Positions 22,698 to 31,832 of a stretch of 64,000 bases of DNA are shown piece by piece; position 1 is the first letter of the stretch, and the number at the start of each line of letters is the position of its first letter. Position numbers and translations under genes: made by a program. Under the pieces are notes generated by a model. The model did no database searches. It was not told where the DNA came from and saw nothing but the letters and a program-made list of their open reading frames with translations. The DNA comes from HKCCE3408 sp039191215 (GTDB lineage: Bacteria > Pseudomonadota > Alphaproteobacteria > Rhodobacterales > Rhodobacteraceae). The DNA is taken from positions 34,374 to 98,373 of the forward strand of contig JBCCXT010000007.1 in the NCBI GenBank assembly GCA_039191215.1. Reading direction: 5' to 3'.

Positions 22698-25604
22698 ATG
22701 GGATTCGCCGAGCTCTCCATCACCTCCAATTTCACCTTCCTGACCGGGGGATCTCATCCGGAAGAATATGTGCGCCGTGCAGCTTTGCTGGGTCTTGAGG
22801 CCGTGGCGATTGCCGATGTTAACTCGGTTGCCGGTATCGTGCGCGCCTGGGCCGAGGCGCGCGAGATCGCCCGTCAGATCAAAGAGCGTCAAAGCCTGCC
22901 GCTCATCGGCCCACCAAAACCCAATCACCTGCCCGACCCGCCCCAGGCGCCTATCTTCCATCTGCCCAAAACCCTGCCCGCGGCGTGTCTCCAGCTTACC
23001 GAAGGCCTGAGCCTGACGGCGCTGCCGAAAAGCCGCCGCGGTTGGGGCAATCTGTGCCGCATGCTGTCGGCTGGCAGGCTCAGGGCCGAAAAAGGCGCCT
23101 GCGATCTGCGCCTTGGCGATCTTTTGGAATTTGGCGACCAGTTGGAGCTTCTCCTCCACGGCCCGCCAGAGGCACGCGGTGGGCAGGGCGGCGCGGGTGA
23201 GTGGTGGCAAGCCGCGCAACAGATCACGCGCCGCTTTCCCTGCCACCTGCTCATGGCGCCGCATTATGACGGTCAGGACAGGGCGCGGTTCAAACGCCTC
23301 TCTGCCCTGGCCGAAAAGCTCTCCATTCCGACAATCGCCTCGGCCCGCCCGCTGATGCACCATGGCAAACGCCGCCGGCTCACCGATATTCTCACCTGCA
23401 TCCGAACGGGTTGCCGCGTTGAACAACTTGGCACACAAGCCCAGGCCAATGCCGAACAGCGCCTGCGCGGCCCGGCTGAAATGGCCAGGCTTTTTGCCGA
23501 TTACCCGGATGCCATTTCGCGAACAATAAAGTTATCCAAAGAGCTTTGTTTCGAAATCGATAGCCTGCGCTATGAATATCCCTCTGAAATCGCCGAGGGC
23601 GAAACCGCCCAAGACCGGCTGGCCCGCTTGGCACAGGAAGGCCTGCACTGGCGTTATCCGCAAGGCATCCCGGCCCGCGCCCAGAAGATGCTCGACCATG
23701 AACTCGCACTCATCGGCAAGCTCGGCTATGAGCCCTATTTTCTGACCGTACGCGATGTGGTGGCGTTCGCGCGCTCGCGCGATATCTTGTGCCAAGGGCG
23801 CGGCTCTGCCGCCAATTCCATCACCTGCTACGCGCTTGGCGTGACCTCTGTCAGCCCCGAGATTGGCACCATGGTCTTCGAACGGTTTGTGTCGGAGGCC
23901 CGCAATGAGCCGCCCGATATCGACGTCGATTTCGAACATGAACGCCGCGAGGAAGTGATCCAATGGATCTATGACCGGTACGGTCGCCATCGCGCGGGTC
24001 TGTGTGCCACTGTGGTCCATTACCGCGGCAAACGCGCCGTGCGTGAGGTTGGGCGCGCCATGGGCCTCAGCGAAGACATGCTATCGGCGCTGAGTTCGCA
24101 GATTTGGGGATCATGGTCAAAAACCGGGCCGGAGCTTGACCGGTTCCACGAAATTGGCCTCGACCCCGAAAGCCCGCGCCTGAAGCAGACCATCGCGCTG
24201 ATCAACGAGATCATCGGCTTTCCCCGCCACCTGTCCCAGCATGTCGGCGGCTTTGTGATGACCGAAGGCCGGCTCGATGAGCTGGTGCCGATCGAAAACG
24301 CCACGATGGAGGACCGCACCGTCATCTGCTGGGACAAAGACGATATCGACGCGCTTGGTATCCTCAAGGTCGATGTGCTGGCCCTTGGCATGCTGACCTG
24401 CATTCGTAAGGGCTTCGATCTGCTGCAATCCTATCACCAGATCGACTACACGCTTGCCACGCTGCCGCCTGAGGATCCGGAAGTTTATGACATGCTGTGC
24501 CGGGCCGACAGCTTGGGCGTCTTCCAGGTTGAAAGCCGGGCGCAAATGAACTTTCTGCCACGCATGCGGCCGCGCTGTTTTTATGACCTGGTGATCCAGG
24601 TTGCGATCATCCGCCCCGGGCCGATCCAGGGTGATATGGTCCATCCCTTCATCCGCCGCCGCAATGGCGAGGAGGAGATCAGCTTTCCCTCCGACGAACT
24701 TGGCCAGGTATTGGGCAAGACGCTTGGCGTGCCACTCTTTCAGGAACAGGCCATGCAGATCGCCATTGTCGGGGCCAGTTTCACACCCGATGAAGCCGAC
24801 CGCCTGCGCCGCAGCCTCGCCACCTTCAAAAAGCACGGCAATGTGTCGGAGTTCCGCACGCGCTTCCTGCACGGCATGCGGCGCAATGGCTATGAGGCGG
24901 ATTTTGCCGAGCGCTGTTTTAGCCAGATCGAGGGCTTTGGCAGCTACGGCTTCCCGGAAAGCCATGCGGCAAGCTTCGCGCTTCTGGTCTATGCGTCCAG
25001 TTGGCTGAAATGCCACCATCCCGGCATCTTTGCCTGCGCTTTGCTGAACTCGCAGCCCATGGGCTTTTATGCCCCTGCCCAGATTGTACGCGACGCGCGA
25101 GAGCATGGCGTCGAGGTTCGCCCGATCTGTATCAACCGCTCGGTCTGGGACAATTCCATGGAACGCACCGAGACGGGCGAGCTTGCGCTGCGCTTGGGCT
25201 TTCGTCAGATCAAATCGATGCGTCAGGAAGATGCCGGTTGGATCGTGGCGGCGCGCGGCAATGGCTATCGCGCGGTCGAAGATGTCTGGCGACGGGCCGG
25301 TGTCGGCGCACCACAGCTGACCGTCCTGGCCGAAGCCGATGCGTTCCGCGCCCTGAACCTGTCGCGCCGCGAGGCGCTTTGGGCTGCGCGTGCCCTGTCT
25401 CCGGCAGAACCTTTGCCGCTATTTTCGGGCGATATGGACGGCGAAGCGCTTGATGAACCGGTCGTGAGCCTGCCGCAAATGACCGAAGGCGAAGAGATCG
25501 TCGAAGATTACGTGGCTATGCGCCTGACACTCAGACGCCACCCCGTGGCGCTGATCCGCCACAAACTGACCCCGGGCTTTGTGCCAGAGCCACAGAACCG
25601 TTAA
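22698..25604 (+). CDS. dnaE2: error-prone DNA polymerase DnaE2, apparently lacking the C-terminal OB domain
   Basis: 968 aa C-family polymerase. The N-terminal PHP domain (MGFAELSITSNFTFLTGGSH) is followed by the palm with CQGRGSAANSITCYALGV and PPDIDVDFEHERREEVI, then QHVGGFVMTEGRL, FGSYGFPESHAASFALLVYA and the helix-hairpin-helix part. It normally performs SOS mutagenic translesion synthesis with ImuA and ImuB. Two oddities: no imuA/imuB lies upstream (an IS relic does), and the protein stops after LRRHPVALIRHKL plus ten residues, where the family continues about 100 residues into an OB-fold. GTG 22677 is an alternative start; neither has a good ribosome-binding site. Confidence 0.88.
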   Translation: MGFAELSITSNFTFLTGGSHPEEYVRRAALLGLEAVAIADVNSVAGIVRAWAEAREIARQIKERQSLPLIGPPKPNHLPDPPQAPIFHLPKTLPAACLQLTEGLSLTALPKSRRGWGNLCRMLSAGRLRAEKGACDLRLGDLLEFGDQLELLLHGPPEARGGQGGAGEWWQAAQQITRRFPCHLLMAPHYDGQDRARFKRLSALAEKLSIPTIASARPLMHHGKRRRLTDILTCIRTGCRVEQLGTQAQANAEQRLRGPAEMARLFADYPDAISRTIKLSKELCFEIDSLRYEYPSEIAEGETAQDRLARLAQEGLHWRYPQGIPARAQKMLDHELALIGKLGYEPYFLTVRDVVAFARSRDILCQGRGSAANSITCYALGVTSVSPEIGTMVFERFVSEARNEPPDIDVDFEHERREEVIQWIYDRYGRHRAGLCATVVHYRGKRAVREVGRAMGLSEDMLSALSSQIWGSWSKTGPELDRFHEIGLDPESPRLKQTIALINEIIGFPRHLSQHVGGFVMTEGRLDELVPIENATMEDRTVICWDKDDIDALGILKVDVLALGMLTCIRKGFDLLQSYHQIDYTLATLPPEDPEVYDMLCRADSLGVFQVESRAQMNFLPRMRPRCFYDLVIQVAIIRPGPIQGDMVHPFIRRRNGEEEISFPSDELGQVLGKTLGVPLFQEQAMQIAIVGASFTPDEADRLRRSLATFKKHGNVSEFRTRFLHGMRRNGYEADFAERCFSQIEGFGSYGFPESHAASFALLVYASSWLKCHHPGIFACALLNSQPMGFYAPAQIVRDAREHGVEVRPICINRSVWDNSMERTETGELALRLGFRQIKSMRQEDAGWIVAARGNGYRAVEDVWRRAGVGAPQLTVLAEADAFRALNLSRREALWAARALSPAEPLPLFSGDMDGEALDEPVVSLPQMTEGEEIVEDYVAMRLTLRRHPVALIRHKLTPGFVPEPQNR

Positions 25605-25644
25605 GCCCAAGCGGTCCAGTCCGGGCAGATCCGCGCAAAGCCTT

Positions 25645-26775
25645 CTATCTTGGAAGGGGATTTGCGGCCTGATTATAGGGCGCCCAATCCGACACATCGG
25701 GGTAATGCGCGCGCCGCCAGGCGCGGACCCTGGGGTTCATCACCCGCCGCCAGACCGGAGGCAGAAGGGCCGCCAGCGTCATCACCGGGTAGCCCGCTGG
25801 CAGCTCCGGCGCCTCGCCCGCGCGTGCCTGTAGCAACGGAAACCGCCGGTCGGGCTTGTAGTGGTGATCGGAATGGCGCTGCAGGTTGATCAACAGCCAA
25901 TTTGACGCCCGTTGCGTCGAATTCCAGCTATGGCGCGGCCCGACGGGCTCATACCGCCCCTCGCCCAGATGGCGCCGGGTCAGCCCGTAATGCTCTACAT
26001 AATTGACCAGCTCCAACTGCCAAACCGCAACACCGGCCTGCAAGATAAAGAGCCCCAGACCGGCCCCACCGCCAAGTGCAATCGCGGCAACCAAACAAGC
26101 CGATTGCAGCCAGAAATAGCGCCAAAACGGATTGGCCCGGTCCCACCATGGCCTGTCTTTGCGGGCCAAAAGACCTGTCTCTGCGGCCCAGGCCGAAGCC
26201 GGGCAGGACCACAGCACCCGCACAAAGAAGCGCCAGAAATTTTCGTTATAGCGCGCCGAGACCGGATCGCGCGGCGTGCCGACATAACGGTGATGGACCA
26301 ACAGATGCTCTGACCGGAAGTGTGAGTAAAGAACCGACGCCAAGAGCAGATCGGCCGCCCAACGCTCCTGCCGGTTGCGCTGGTGCATGAGTTCATGGGC
26401 GTAATTGATGCCGATCGTGCCCGACAAGATACCAACCCCAGCAAACAGCCCAATTTGCTCAGCCGTGGAGAGATGATCGGCGCGGGTGGCATACCAGATC
26501 AGCCCGAAGATCACGCCATATTGCAGCGGGACCCACAGCAGAGTCAGCAGTTTATGGGCCCATAATGCCGTCTCATCGGTCATCGGATCGGCATTGCGCG
26601 TGTCATTCGGCGTTGCCGCGTCCAAGCACATGAAAAGCCACCAGGTCGATAGCGGCATCAACAAAAGCCAGGCGCCGCCTTGGGCCGCGACCAGCGCAAT
26701 CAGCGGGACCAAAAGCACTGACAACCAGTAGGGCATGGCCGGGCTCAGATAGGTGCGGGGCGGTGCATCGCTCAT
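25645..26775 (-). CDS. alkB: alkane 1-monooxygenase AlkB
   Basis: 376 aa integral-membrane di-iron hydroxylase. It has paired hydrophobic segments and the histidine boxes HELMHQRNRQ, SEHLLVHHRYVGTPRDP, and LQRHSDHHYKPDRR, plus NYVEHYGLTRR, which is diagnostic of AlkB against general fatty-acid desaturases. It oxidises terminal methyl groups of alkanes, with electrons from rubredoxin. No rubredoxin or rubredoxin reductase gene is nearby. It is 31 bases downstream of mutY on the same strand and convergent with dnaE2 (40-base gap). Confidence 0.9.
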   Translation of the reverse strand: MSDAPPRTYLSPAMPYWLSVLLVPLIALVAAQGGAWLLLMPLSTWWLFMCLDAATPNDTRNADPMTDETALWAHKLLTLLWVPLQYGVIFGLIWYATRADHLSTAEQIGLFAGVGILSGTIGINYAHELMHQRNRQERWAADLLLASVLYSHFRSEHLLVHHRYVGTPRDPVSARYNENFWRFFVRVLWSCPASAWAAETGLLARKDRPWWDRANPFWRYFWLQSACLVAAIALGGGAGLGLFILQAGVAVWQLELVNYVEHYGLTRRHLGEGRYEPVGPRHSWNSTQRASNWLLINLQRHSDHHYKPDRRFPLLQARAGEAPELPAGYPVMTLAALLPPVWRRVMNPRVRAWRRAHYPDVSDWAPYNQAANPLPR

Positions 26776-26806
26776 GCTGGCAATTTTGGGCTTTTCAGAA
26801 AAATCG

Positions 26807-27901
26807 TCAATCGCGCAGCAGAATCGGTGCCGCTAGGTCATAGGCTTTTCGCATCAGCGTTGGCAGATCGCCGGGCCGAAATTCTGCTTTCGGGCGAAAG
26901 CTGCCGCGTATCGGTGCCGCGGCCATCGGCACCTGGGCAATCCGAAGCGCCAGGCGCAGATGAAAGTGTGTGAAGGTGTGGCGCACTTCAAGCTGTGGGT
27001 CCTGCCAATCGGCCACAAGGGGGGGCGCATCCGGCGGCATGTCACCCGACCATTCGGTGCTGGGCCAACCCAGCATGCCGCCCAGTAGCCCCTTCGGTGG
27101 CCGGGTCTCCAGCAGCCAGGCGCCGTCTTGGCGGCGGACGAGATAGGCCAGTCCTAGGCGCGTCGGTTTGGCAGCTTTTGGCGCCTTTACGGGTAAGTCA
27201 GCGGCGATTCCACGGGCACGGCCCGCGCAATTCTGCATCGCTGGGCAGATACCGCAGGCGGGGTTTTTGGGCGAACAGATTGTGGCGCCGAGATCCATCA
27301 CCGCCTGGGCGTAATCGCCCGGCCGCGTGGCGGGGGTTTGTGCGTCCACCAGTGCTTTGAGGCTGCGTTTGGCGCCCGGCAAGGGCGTGTCAATCGCGTG
27401 AAACCGCGCGATCACGCGTTCGACATTGCCGTCCATGACACCGGCTTGGCGGTCGAACGCGATGGCCGCGATGGCTGCGGCAGTATAGGGCCCGATGCCC
27501 GGCAAGTCGCGCAGCTCTTCTTCGGATTGCGGGAAGCCGCCGCGTTCAGCGACTGCGCGGGCGCATTTCAGCAGGTTGCGCGCCCTGGCATAATAGCCAA
27601 GACCGGCCCATGCAGCCATGACATCGGCATCTTCGGCTGCGGCGAGCGATGTGATATTTGGCCAGCGCGTGGTGAAGCGCTCGAAATAGGCTTTCACAGT
27701 CGCCACGGTGGTTTGTTGCAGCATGATCTCGGACAGCCAGACATGGTACGGGTCGGGCCGAATGCCACGTGCGCGTGCGTGGGGACCGGTGCGCCAGGGC
27801 AGATCGCGGGCATGGCGGTCATACCAAGGCAACAGCGATCCGGCGAGCGAAACCTCGCGCAAGCGTGAGCGGCCGCCCGCAGGCTCGTTATTGGCTAACA
27901 T
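26807..27901 (-). CDS. mutY: A/G-specific adenine glycosylase MutY
   Basis: 364 aa base-excision repair enzyme that removes adenine opposite 8-oxoguanine. It contains the catalytic Glu in WLSEIMLQQTTV, the HhH motif LPGIGPYTAAAI, the catalytic Asp in VMDGNVERV, the [4Fe-4S] ligands spaced C-x6-C-x2-C-x5-C (CSPKNPACGICPAMQNC), and a C-terminal Nudix-like recognition domain (RQDGAWLLETRPPKGLLGGM, HTFTHFHLRL). The start is set at ATG 27901; 14 residues further upstream are possible. It is divergent from the DUF721 gene. Confidence 0.93.
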   Translation of the reverse strand: MLANNEPAGGRSRLREVSLAGSLLPWYDRHARDLPWRTGPHARARGIRPDPYHVWLSEIMLQQTTVATVKAYFERFTTRWPNITSLAAAEDADVMAAWAGLGYYARARNLLKCARAVAERGGFPQSEEELRDLPGIGPYTAAAIAAIAFDRQAGVMDGNVERVIARFHAIDTPLPGAKRSLKALVDAQTPATRPGDYAQAVMDLGATICSPKNPACGICPAMQNCAGRARGIAADLPVKAPKAAKPTRLGLAYLVRRQDGAWLLETRPPKGLLGGMLGWPSTEWSGDMPPDAPPLVADWQDPQLEVRHTFTHFHLRLALRIAQVPMAAAPIRGSFRPKAEFRPGDLPTLMRKAYDLAAPILLRD

Positions 27902-27946
27902 GACGCACTGACATAGGGTTGGGTGAGTGTGAAGAAAGGCCAATTG

Positions 27947-28486
27947 ATGTCTCGGCCCCCGACTGTGTCAGAGCACCATCCCCGCCGCAAGCGCGGCTTT
28001 GAGGCAGCCTCCAAGCTGGTCGCCGCGCATTTGCGCGGACCGGCGACAAAGCGCGGCTTTGCCGAGGCCAAGTTGCTGAGCCGCTGGGCTGAGATCGCCG
28101 GCGCTGAGATTGCGGCGATCGCGACGCCGTTGACGCTGCGCTATGGTGGCAAGCAGGGCCTTGGCGGGACATTGGTCCTGTTGGCGCGCGGGGCGGATGC
28201 GCCGGTCCTTCAGATGCGCCAGCCCGAGATCGTGGCGCGGGTCAATGCCTGTTATGGCTACCGCGCAGTGAGCCGGGTCCAGATCACGCAAAGCTCTGGC
28301 GCGGGATTTGCCGAAGAGCAGGCTGGATTTGCGGGCAAAGCGGCCGAGCCGCAACCAGCACCCGACCCGGCTGCGATGGCAGAGGCGCAGGCTGAGATCG
28401 CCGCTGTGCGGGACGACAGGTTGCGCGATGCGCTTGACCGTTTGGCCGGTCACGTGCTGCGACGGCCCAACAAAACAGACCATTGA
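27947..28486 (+). CDS. DUF721 / DciA-like protein
   Basis: 179 aa. The DUF721 core lies in the first ~110 residues (FEAASKLVAAHLRGPATKRG, LLSRWAEIAGAEIAAIATP, LVLLARGADAPVLQM, INARVNACYGYRAVSRVQI-like segment). The C-terminal part is alanine/glutamate-rich (FAGKAAEPQPAPDP) and ends with a helical DDRLRDALDRLAGHVLRRP. DciA proteins of this family load or regulate the replicative helicase in bacteria without DnaC. ATG 27947 is preceded by AAAGG; an upstream GTG is less likely. Its stop is 22 bases before the DsbA-like gene. Confidence 0.72.
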   Translation: MSRPPTVSEHHPRRKRGFEAASKLVAAHLRGPATKRGFAEAKLLSRWAEIAGAEIAAIATPLTLRYGGKQGLGGTLVLLARGADAPVLQMRQPEIVARVNACYGYRAVSRVQITQSSGAGFAEEQAGFAGKAAEPQPAPDPAAMAEAQAEIAAVRDDRLRDALDRLAGHVLRRPNKTDH

Positions 28487-28508
28487 AATCGATATGAGGA
28501 CTACGGGA

Positions 28509-29156
28509 ATGAAACGCAGAACGCTATTGGGCGCGGTGGGCGCGGGTGTTGCCGCAGCAGGCGGTATGGGAATTTTGGGCCGCGATCTGGTCGGAACGGC
28601 CCAGGCTCAGGAAGCGGCCGCCAGAGAGATCCCCGAGATGACGCTTGGATCGGATGACGCGCCGGTTGAGTTCATCGAATATGCGAGCTTTACCTGCCCG
28701 CATTGCGCAACATTTCACACCCAGATCATGCCGCTGCTAAAAGCCGATTACATCGACCAAGGCAGCGTGCGCTTTGTCTACCGCGAGGTCTATTTCGACC
28801 GTTTCGGTCTGTGGGCCTCAATGGTGGCGCGCTGCGCCGGTCCGGTCAGATTTTTTGGGGTGACGGACCTGCTTTATGAAAGCCAACGCGATTGGACCCA
28901 AGGTGACCCAGCGACGGTGGCCGAAAACTTGCGCCGCGTCGGCCGTACGGTTGGACTGGGCGAGGATGAGTTGGAAAGCTGTCTGACCGATGGCCAGTTT
29001 GCGCAAGATCTGGTGGCCCGATACGAGAGCCATATGGAAGAGCATGAGATACCCGGCACGCCGGCCTTTGTCATAAACGGCCAATTGCATGGCAATATGA
29101 GTTATGCCGAGATGCAGAGCTTGCTTGATGGGCTGATCGCTGCGGCGGAGGGCTGA
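28509..29156 (+). CDS. DsbA-family thiol-disulfide protein, probable Tat signal
   Basis: 215 aa. The N-terminus MKRRTLLGAVGAGVAAAGGM looks like a twin-arginine signal, followed by TAQAQE. The mature thioredoxin-fold protein has the CPHC active site (C63, C66; EYASFTCPHCATF) and the cis-proline loop in GTPAFVINGQLHG. It should oxidise or isomerise disulfides in the periplasm. An in-frame ATG at 28494 is possible. It is directly downstream of the DUF721 gene; together with mutY this is the neighbourhood that commonly precedes smc in alphaproteobacteria. Confidence 0.85.
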   Translation: MKRRTLLGAVGAGVAAAGGMGILGRDLVGTAQAQEAAAREIPEMTLGSDDAPVEFIEYASFTCPHCATFHTQIMPLLKADYIDQGSVRFVYREVYFDRFGLWASMVARCAGPVRFFGVTDLLYESQRDWTQGDPATVAENLRRVGRTVGLGEDELESCLTDGQFAQDLVARYESHMEEHEIPGTPAFVINGQLHGNMSYAEMQSLLDGLIAAAEG

Positions 29157-29169
29157 CGCGGTTTGGCGG

Positions 29170-29186
29170 CGAGGCGCGCCGCCTCG
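29170..29186. terminator. GC-rich dyad between convergent dsbA-like gene and lpxK
   Basis: Stem CGAGGCG / CGCCTCG with a three-base loop. A second weaker dyad (GCCGC...GCGGC) lies about 45 bases further on. There is no T-run. The convergent position suggests a shared transcription end. Confidence 0.3.
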
Positions 29187-29247
29187 TGGACCCGTCCGGG
29201 CCCCTCGGCGGCGCGCGCTGCCGCGGAAAAGCGGCGCGGCCGGGCTG

Positions 29248-30216
29248 TCAGCTCAGCCGTGCCAGGGCTGCATCGAGCAAGTCGGGATCGTCGAGCTTTA
29301 GACGAACCGGCACGGTCACAACCTTTTGACGAAAGCTTGCGGGCAGGCGCACGGCGTCTTTTTCCGTGGTCGCGATCAAGGCGTTGAGCGCTTTCGCGTC
29401 ACGCTCGATCCGGCTCATCAGCGCCGGGCTCAGGGCCTGGTGATCGCCGAGCGCAATCGTGCGGTGCAGATCAGCACCGATGCCGCGCAATGTCGCAAAG
29501 AACTTTTCCGGATCTCCGATACCGGCAAAGGCCAGAACTTTTGCGCCTCGGAGCGGCAGGCCGGTCGGCAAGGGTTCCAACCGGGCGGTCAGGATCGGCA
29601 CAGGCAGCGAGTGGCGCGCCGAAAATTGTGCTTGCGCTCCGTCCGGCCCGATTGAGATCACCAGATCAGCGCGCGCAAGACCGGTGGATATGGGCTCGCG
29701 CAGCGGCCCGGCCGGGATCACCTGGCCATTGCCAAACCCTCGCCCCGCATCGACCACAACGATTTGCAGATCATAGGCAAGTTGGCCGTTCTGAAACCCG
29801 TCATCCAGGATCAGCAGACCGGCGCCAGCATCAACCGCCGCGCGGCCACCGGCATGGCGGTCTTTGGACACCCAAACCGGGGCAAAGGCGCTTAACAAAA
29901 GCGGCTCATCGCCGGTCTCTGCGGCGCTATGGCGACCCGGATCGACGCGGACAGGACCCGCCAGCGTGCCGCCATATCCGCGGCTTAAAATATGGGGCTG
30001 CCGGTCGGCCAGGCGCTCGGCCAATGCCATGACAACCGGCGTCTTACCTGTTCCGCCCGCGGTCAGATTGCCGACGCAAATCACTGGTACGCCAAGCTTG
30101 GCGCGCGGACCCTGCGCCAATCGCCGGGCCGTTGCCCTTGCATAAACCCCGCCCAATGGGGACAGCAGTGCCGAGGCCAGGCCGGGCGGCGCATACCAAT
30201 GCCGCGGCGCGCGCAT
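29248..30216 (-). CDS. lpxK: tetraacyldisaccharide 4'-kinase LpxK
   Basis: 322 aa inner-membrane-associated kinase that phosphorylates the 4' position of the lipid A precursor. The P-loop is VGNLTAGGTGKTPV. Other family segments are ILSRGYGG, DEPLLLSAFAPVWVSKDR and ILDDGFQNGQLAYDLQIVVVD. The start is ATG 30216, or GTG 30219, either of which overlaps the waaA stop, so lipid A phosphorylation and Kdo transfer are translationally coupled. Confidence 0.93.
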   Translation of the reverse strand: MRAPRHWYAPPGLASALLSPLGGVYARATARRLAQGPRAKLGVPVICVGNLTAGGTGKTPVVMALAERLADRQPHILSRGYGGTLAGPVRVDPGRHSAAETGDEPLLLSAFAPVWVSKDRHAGGRAAVDAGAGLLILDDGFQNGQLAYDLQIVVVDAGRGFGNGQVIPAGPLREPISTGLARADLVISIGPDGAQAQFSARHSLPVPILTARLEPLPTGLPLRGAKVLAFAGIGDPEKFFATLRGIGADLHRTIALGDHQALSPALMSRIERDAKALNALIATTEKDAVRLPASFRQKVVTVPVRLKLDDPDLLDAALARLS

Positions 30217-31499
30217 CACCCGGCTTCAGGCGGCAGCCAATCGAAGATCAGCTCAACCGCTCGGTCGGTGACGTTTGCACCTGCCGACGATACTTCCCAT
30301 GCCGCATTGGCCATCGCTGCTGCCCGATCTGGGCTGAGCAGATCGTTCACCGCTTGCGCAAGATCGTCGGCGCCGCTGACAAGCCGCACGGCGCGCGCCT
30401 CGGCCAGCCGCTGATAGATGTCGGCAAAGTTCGTCACATAAGGCCCATGGATGATCGCCGAGCCAAGTGCGGCGGGTTCAAATGGGTTATGCCCGCCGAT
30501 GGGCTCGAGCGAGCCGCCGACAAAACTGATCGGAGAGATGCGGTACCACAGACCCATCTCGCCCATTGAATCGGCCAGGTAAATCTTTGTATCCGCATCG
30601 ATCGGCTCATCCGCGCTGCGCCGGGCGACCCGCCAATTACGCGCAGCAAGGGTACCGGCAATCTCATCGGCGCGTTGGGGATGGCGCGGGGCAAGGATCA
30701 AGAGAAGCCGGGGATTGTTGAGCAACGCACGGGCATGGGCGTCAAGCACGGCGGGTTCCTCGCCGACATGGGTCGAGGCGGCCAGCCAAACCGGGCGCCC
30801 GCCCAGGCGCTCAACAAAATCGGCCCGCTCGGCCTCGTTATGCGGCAGCGCCGCGGCGCCCTCTTTCAGCGTGCCGGTAACCTCCATACGCTCGCCCGGT
30901 AGGCCCAGGCGGCTGAGATAACCGGCTGTGACCGCATCTTGCACATGTGCCGCGTTGAAGCGGCGAAGCAGCGCGCGCACCATGCCGCGAAAGAGCAACC
31001 GCCACCTGTCGAAACTGCGCTTTGACATCCGCGCATTAACCAACAGAAGCGGGATACCGCGATCTGCGGTTTCGACGATCATCGCTGGCCATAGCTCGCT
31101 TTCCGTCCAGACGGCCAGATCGGGCCGCCAATGGTCGAGAAACCGCTGCACCCAGGCGCGGGCATCAAGCGGCACAAACTGATGCATCGCGTGATCGGGT
31201 AAGCGGCTGGCCATGACATCGGCGGAGCTTTGCGTGCCGGTGGTGACCAGGATATGCAGGTCGGGCTCTTCTTCGCCCAGCCGCCGCGTGAGCTCCAACA
31301 GCGACAACGACTCACCGACGCTGGCAGCGTGAAACCAGACCAGCGGGCCTTCAGGCCGCGCGCGCTCGCTTAAGCCGCGGCGTTCGTTAAGGCGCGCGGG
31401 GTCCTCCTTGCCGGCGGCAAGACGGCGTTGCAAGGCACGCTCATAGGTCCCGGTGAAGCGGGCTGAGAATGCCAGATAGAGATTAAGCGCGGGGGACAC
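30216..31499 (-). CDS. waaA: 3-deoxy-D-manno-octulosonic acid transferase WaaA (KdtA)
   Basis: 427 aa glycosyltransferase that adds Kdo from CMP-Kdo to lipid IVA at the inner face of the cytoplasmic membrane. It has the N-terminal membrane-association segment, FHAASVGESLSLLEL, TELWPA-like ESELWPAMI, LVNARMSKRSFDRW, and in the C-terminal domain SFVGGSLEPIGGHNPFEPA. The start is GTG 31499 (reading MSPALNLYLAF). It follows the DUF4170 gene by 21 bases. Confidence 0.93.
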   Translation of the reverse strand: MSPALNLYLAFSARFTGTYERALQRRLAAGKEDPARLNERRGLSERARPEGPLVWFHAASVGESLSLLELTRRLGEEEPDLHILVTTGTQSSADVMASRLPDHAMHQFVPLDARAWVQRFLDHWRPDLAVWTESELWPAMIVETADRGIPLLLVNARMSKRSFDRWRLLFRGMVRALLRRFNAAHVQDAVTAGYLSRLGLPGERMEVTGTLKEGAAALPHNEAERADFVERLGGRPVWLAASTHVGEEPAVLDAHARALLNNPRLLLILAPRHPQRADEIAGTLAARNWRVARRSADEPIDADTKIYLADSMGEMGLWYRISPISFVGGSLEPIGGHNPFEPAALGSAIIHGPYVTNFADIYQRLAEARAVRLVSGADDLAQAVNDLLSPDRAAAMANAAWEVSSAGANVTDRAVELIFDWLPPEAG

Positions 31500-31520
31500 G
31501 AGAAGCGTGGTCTGGGGGCG

Positions 31521-31766
31521 TCAACTGCCCACTTCTTCGGTGTCTGATCCGGGTTTTTCCTCATCACGCAGGCGGTGCAGATGGGCGATGAAATAGCGCA
31601 TATGGGCATTGTCGACGGTGCGCTGCGCCTCCGCCTTCCAGGCGTTATAGGCGCTGGCATAATCGGGGAAGATACCAACGACATGGATGTCGTCGACATC
31701 GCGAAACTCAGAGCGCGACGTATCGGTCAGCTCACCGCCAAAAACGAGGTGGAGACGTTGGGTCAT
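31521..31766 (-). CDS. DUF4170 protein
   Basis: 81 aa soluble protein starting MTQRLHLVFGGELTDTSRSE, with VDDIHVVGIFPDYASAYNAW and NAHMRYFIAHLHRLRDE. This matches DUF4170, a small alphaproteobacterial family of unknown function commonly placed between cysQ and waaA/lpxK. The position suggests a link with lipid A or envelope synthesis, but that is inference. No clear ribosome-binding site is seen. Confidence 0.85.
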   Translation of the reverse strand: MTQRLHLVFGGELTDTSRSEFRDVDDIHVVGIFPDYASAYNAWKAEAQRTVDNAHMRYFIAHLHRLRDEEKPGSDTEEVGS

Positions 31767-31832
31767 GGGGGTTTATCCGCGCTGGTTCCTGGGTTTGGCT
31801 CGTCCCGCACCCTACGCCTTTGGCCTGGGTGG

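Noticed and set aside
24117..25106. 329-aa minus-strand open frame
   Set aside because: Antisense to dnaE2; no recognisable domain.
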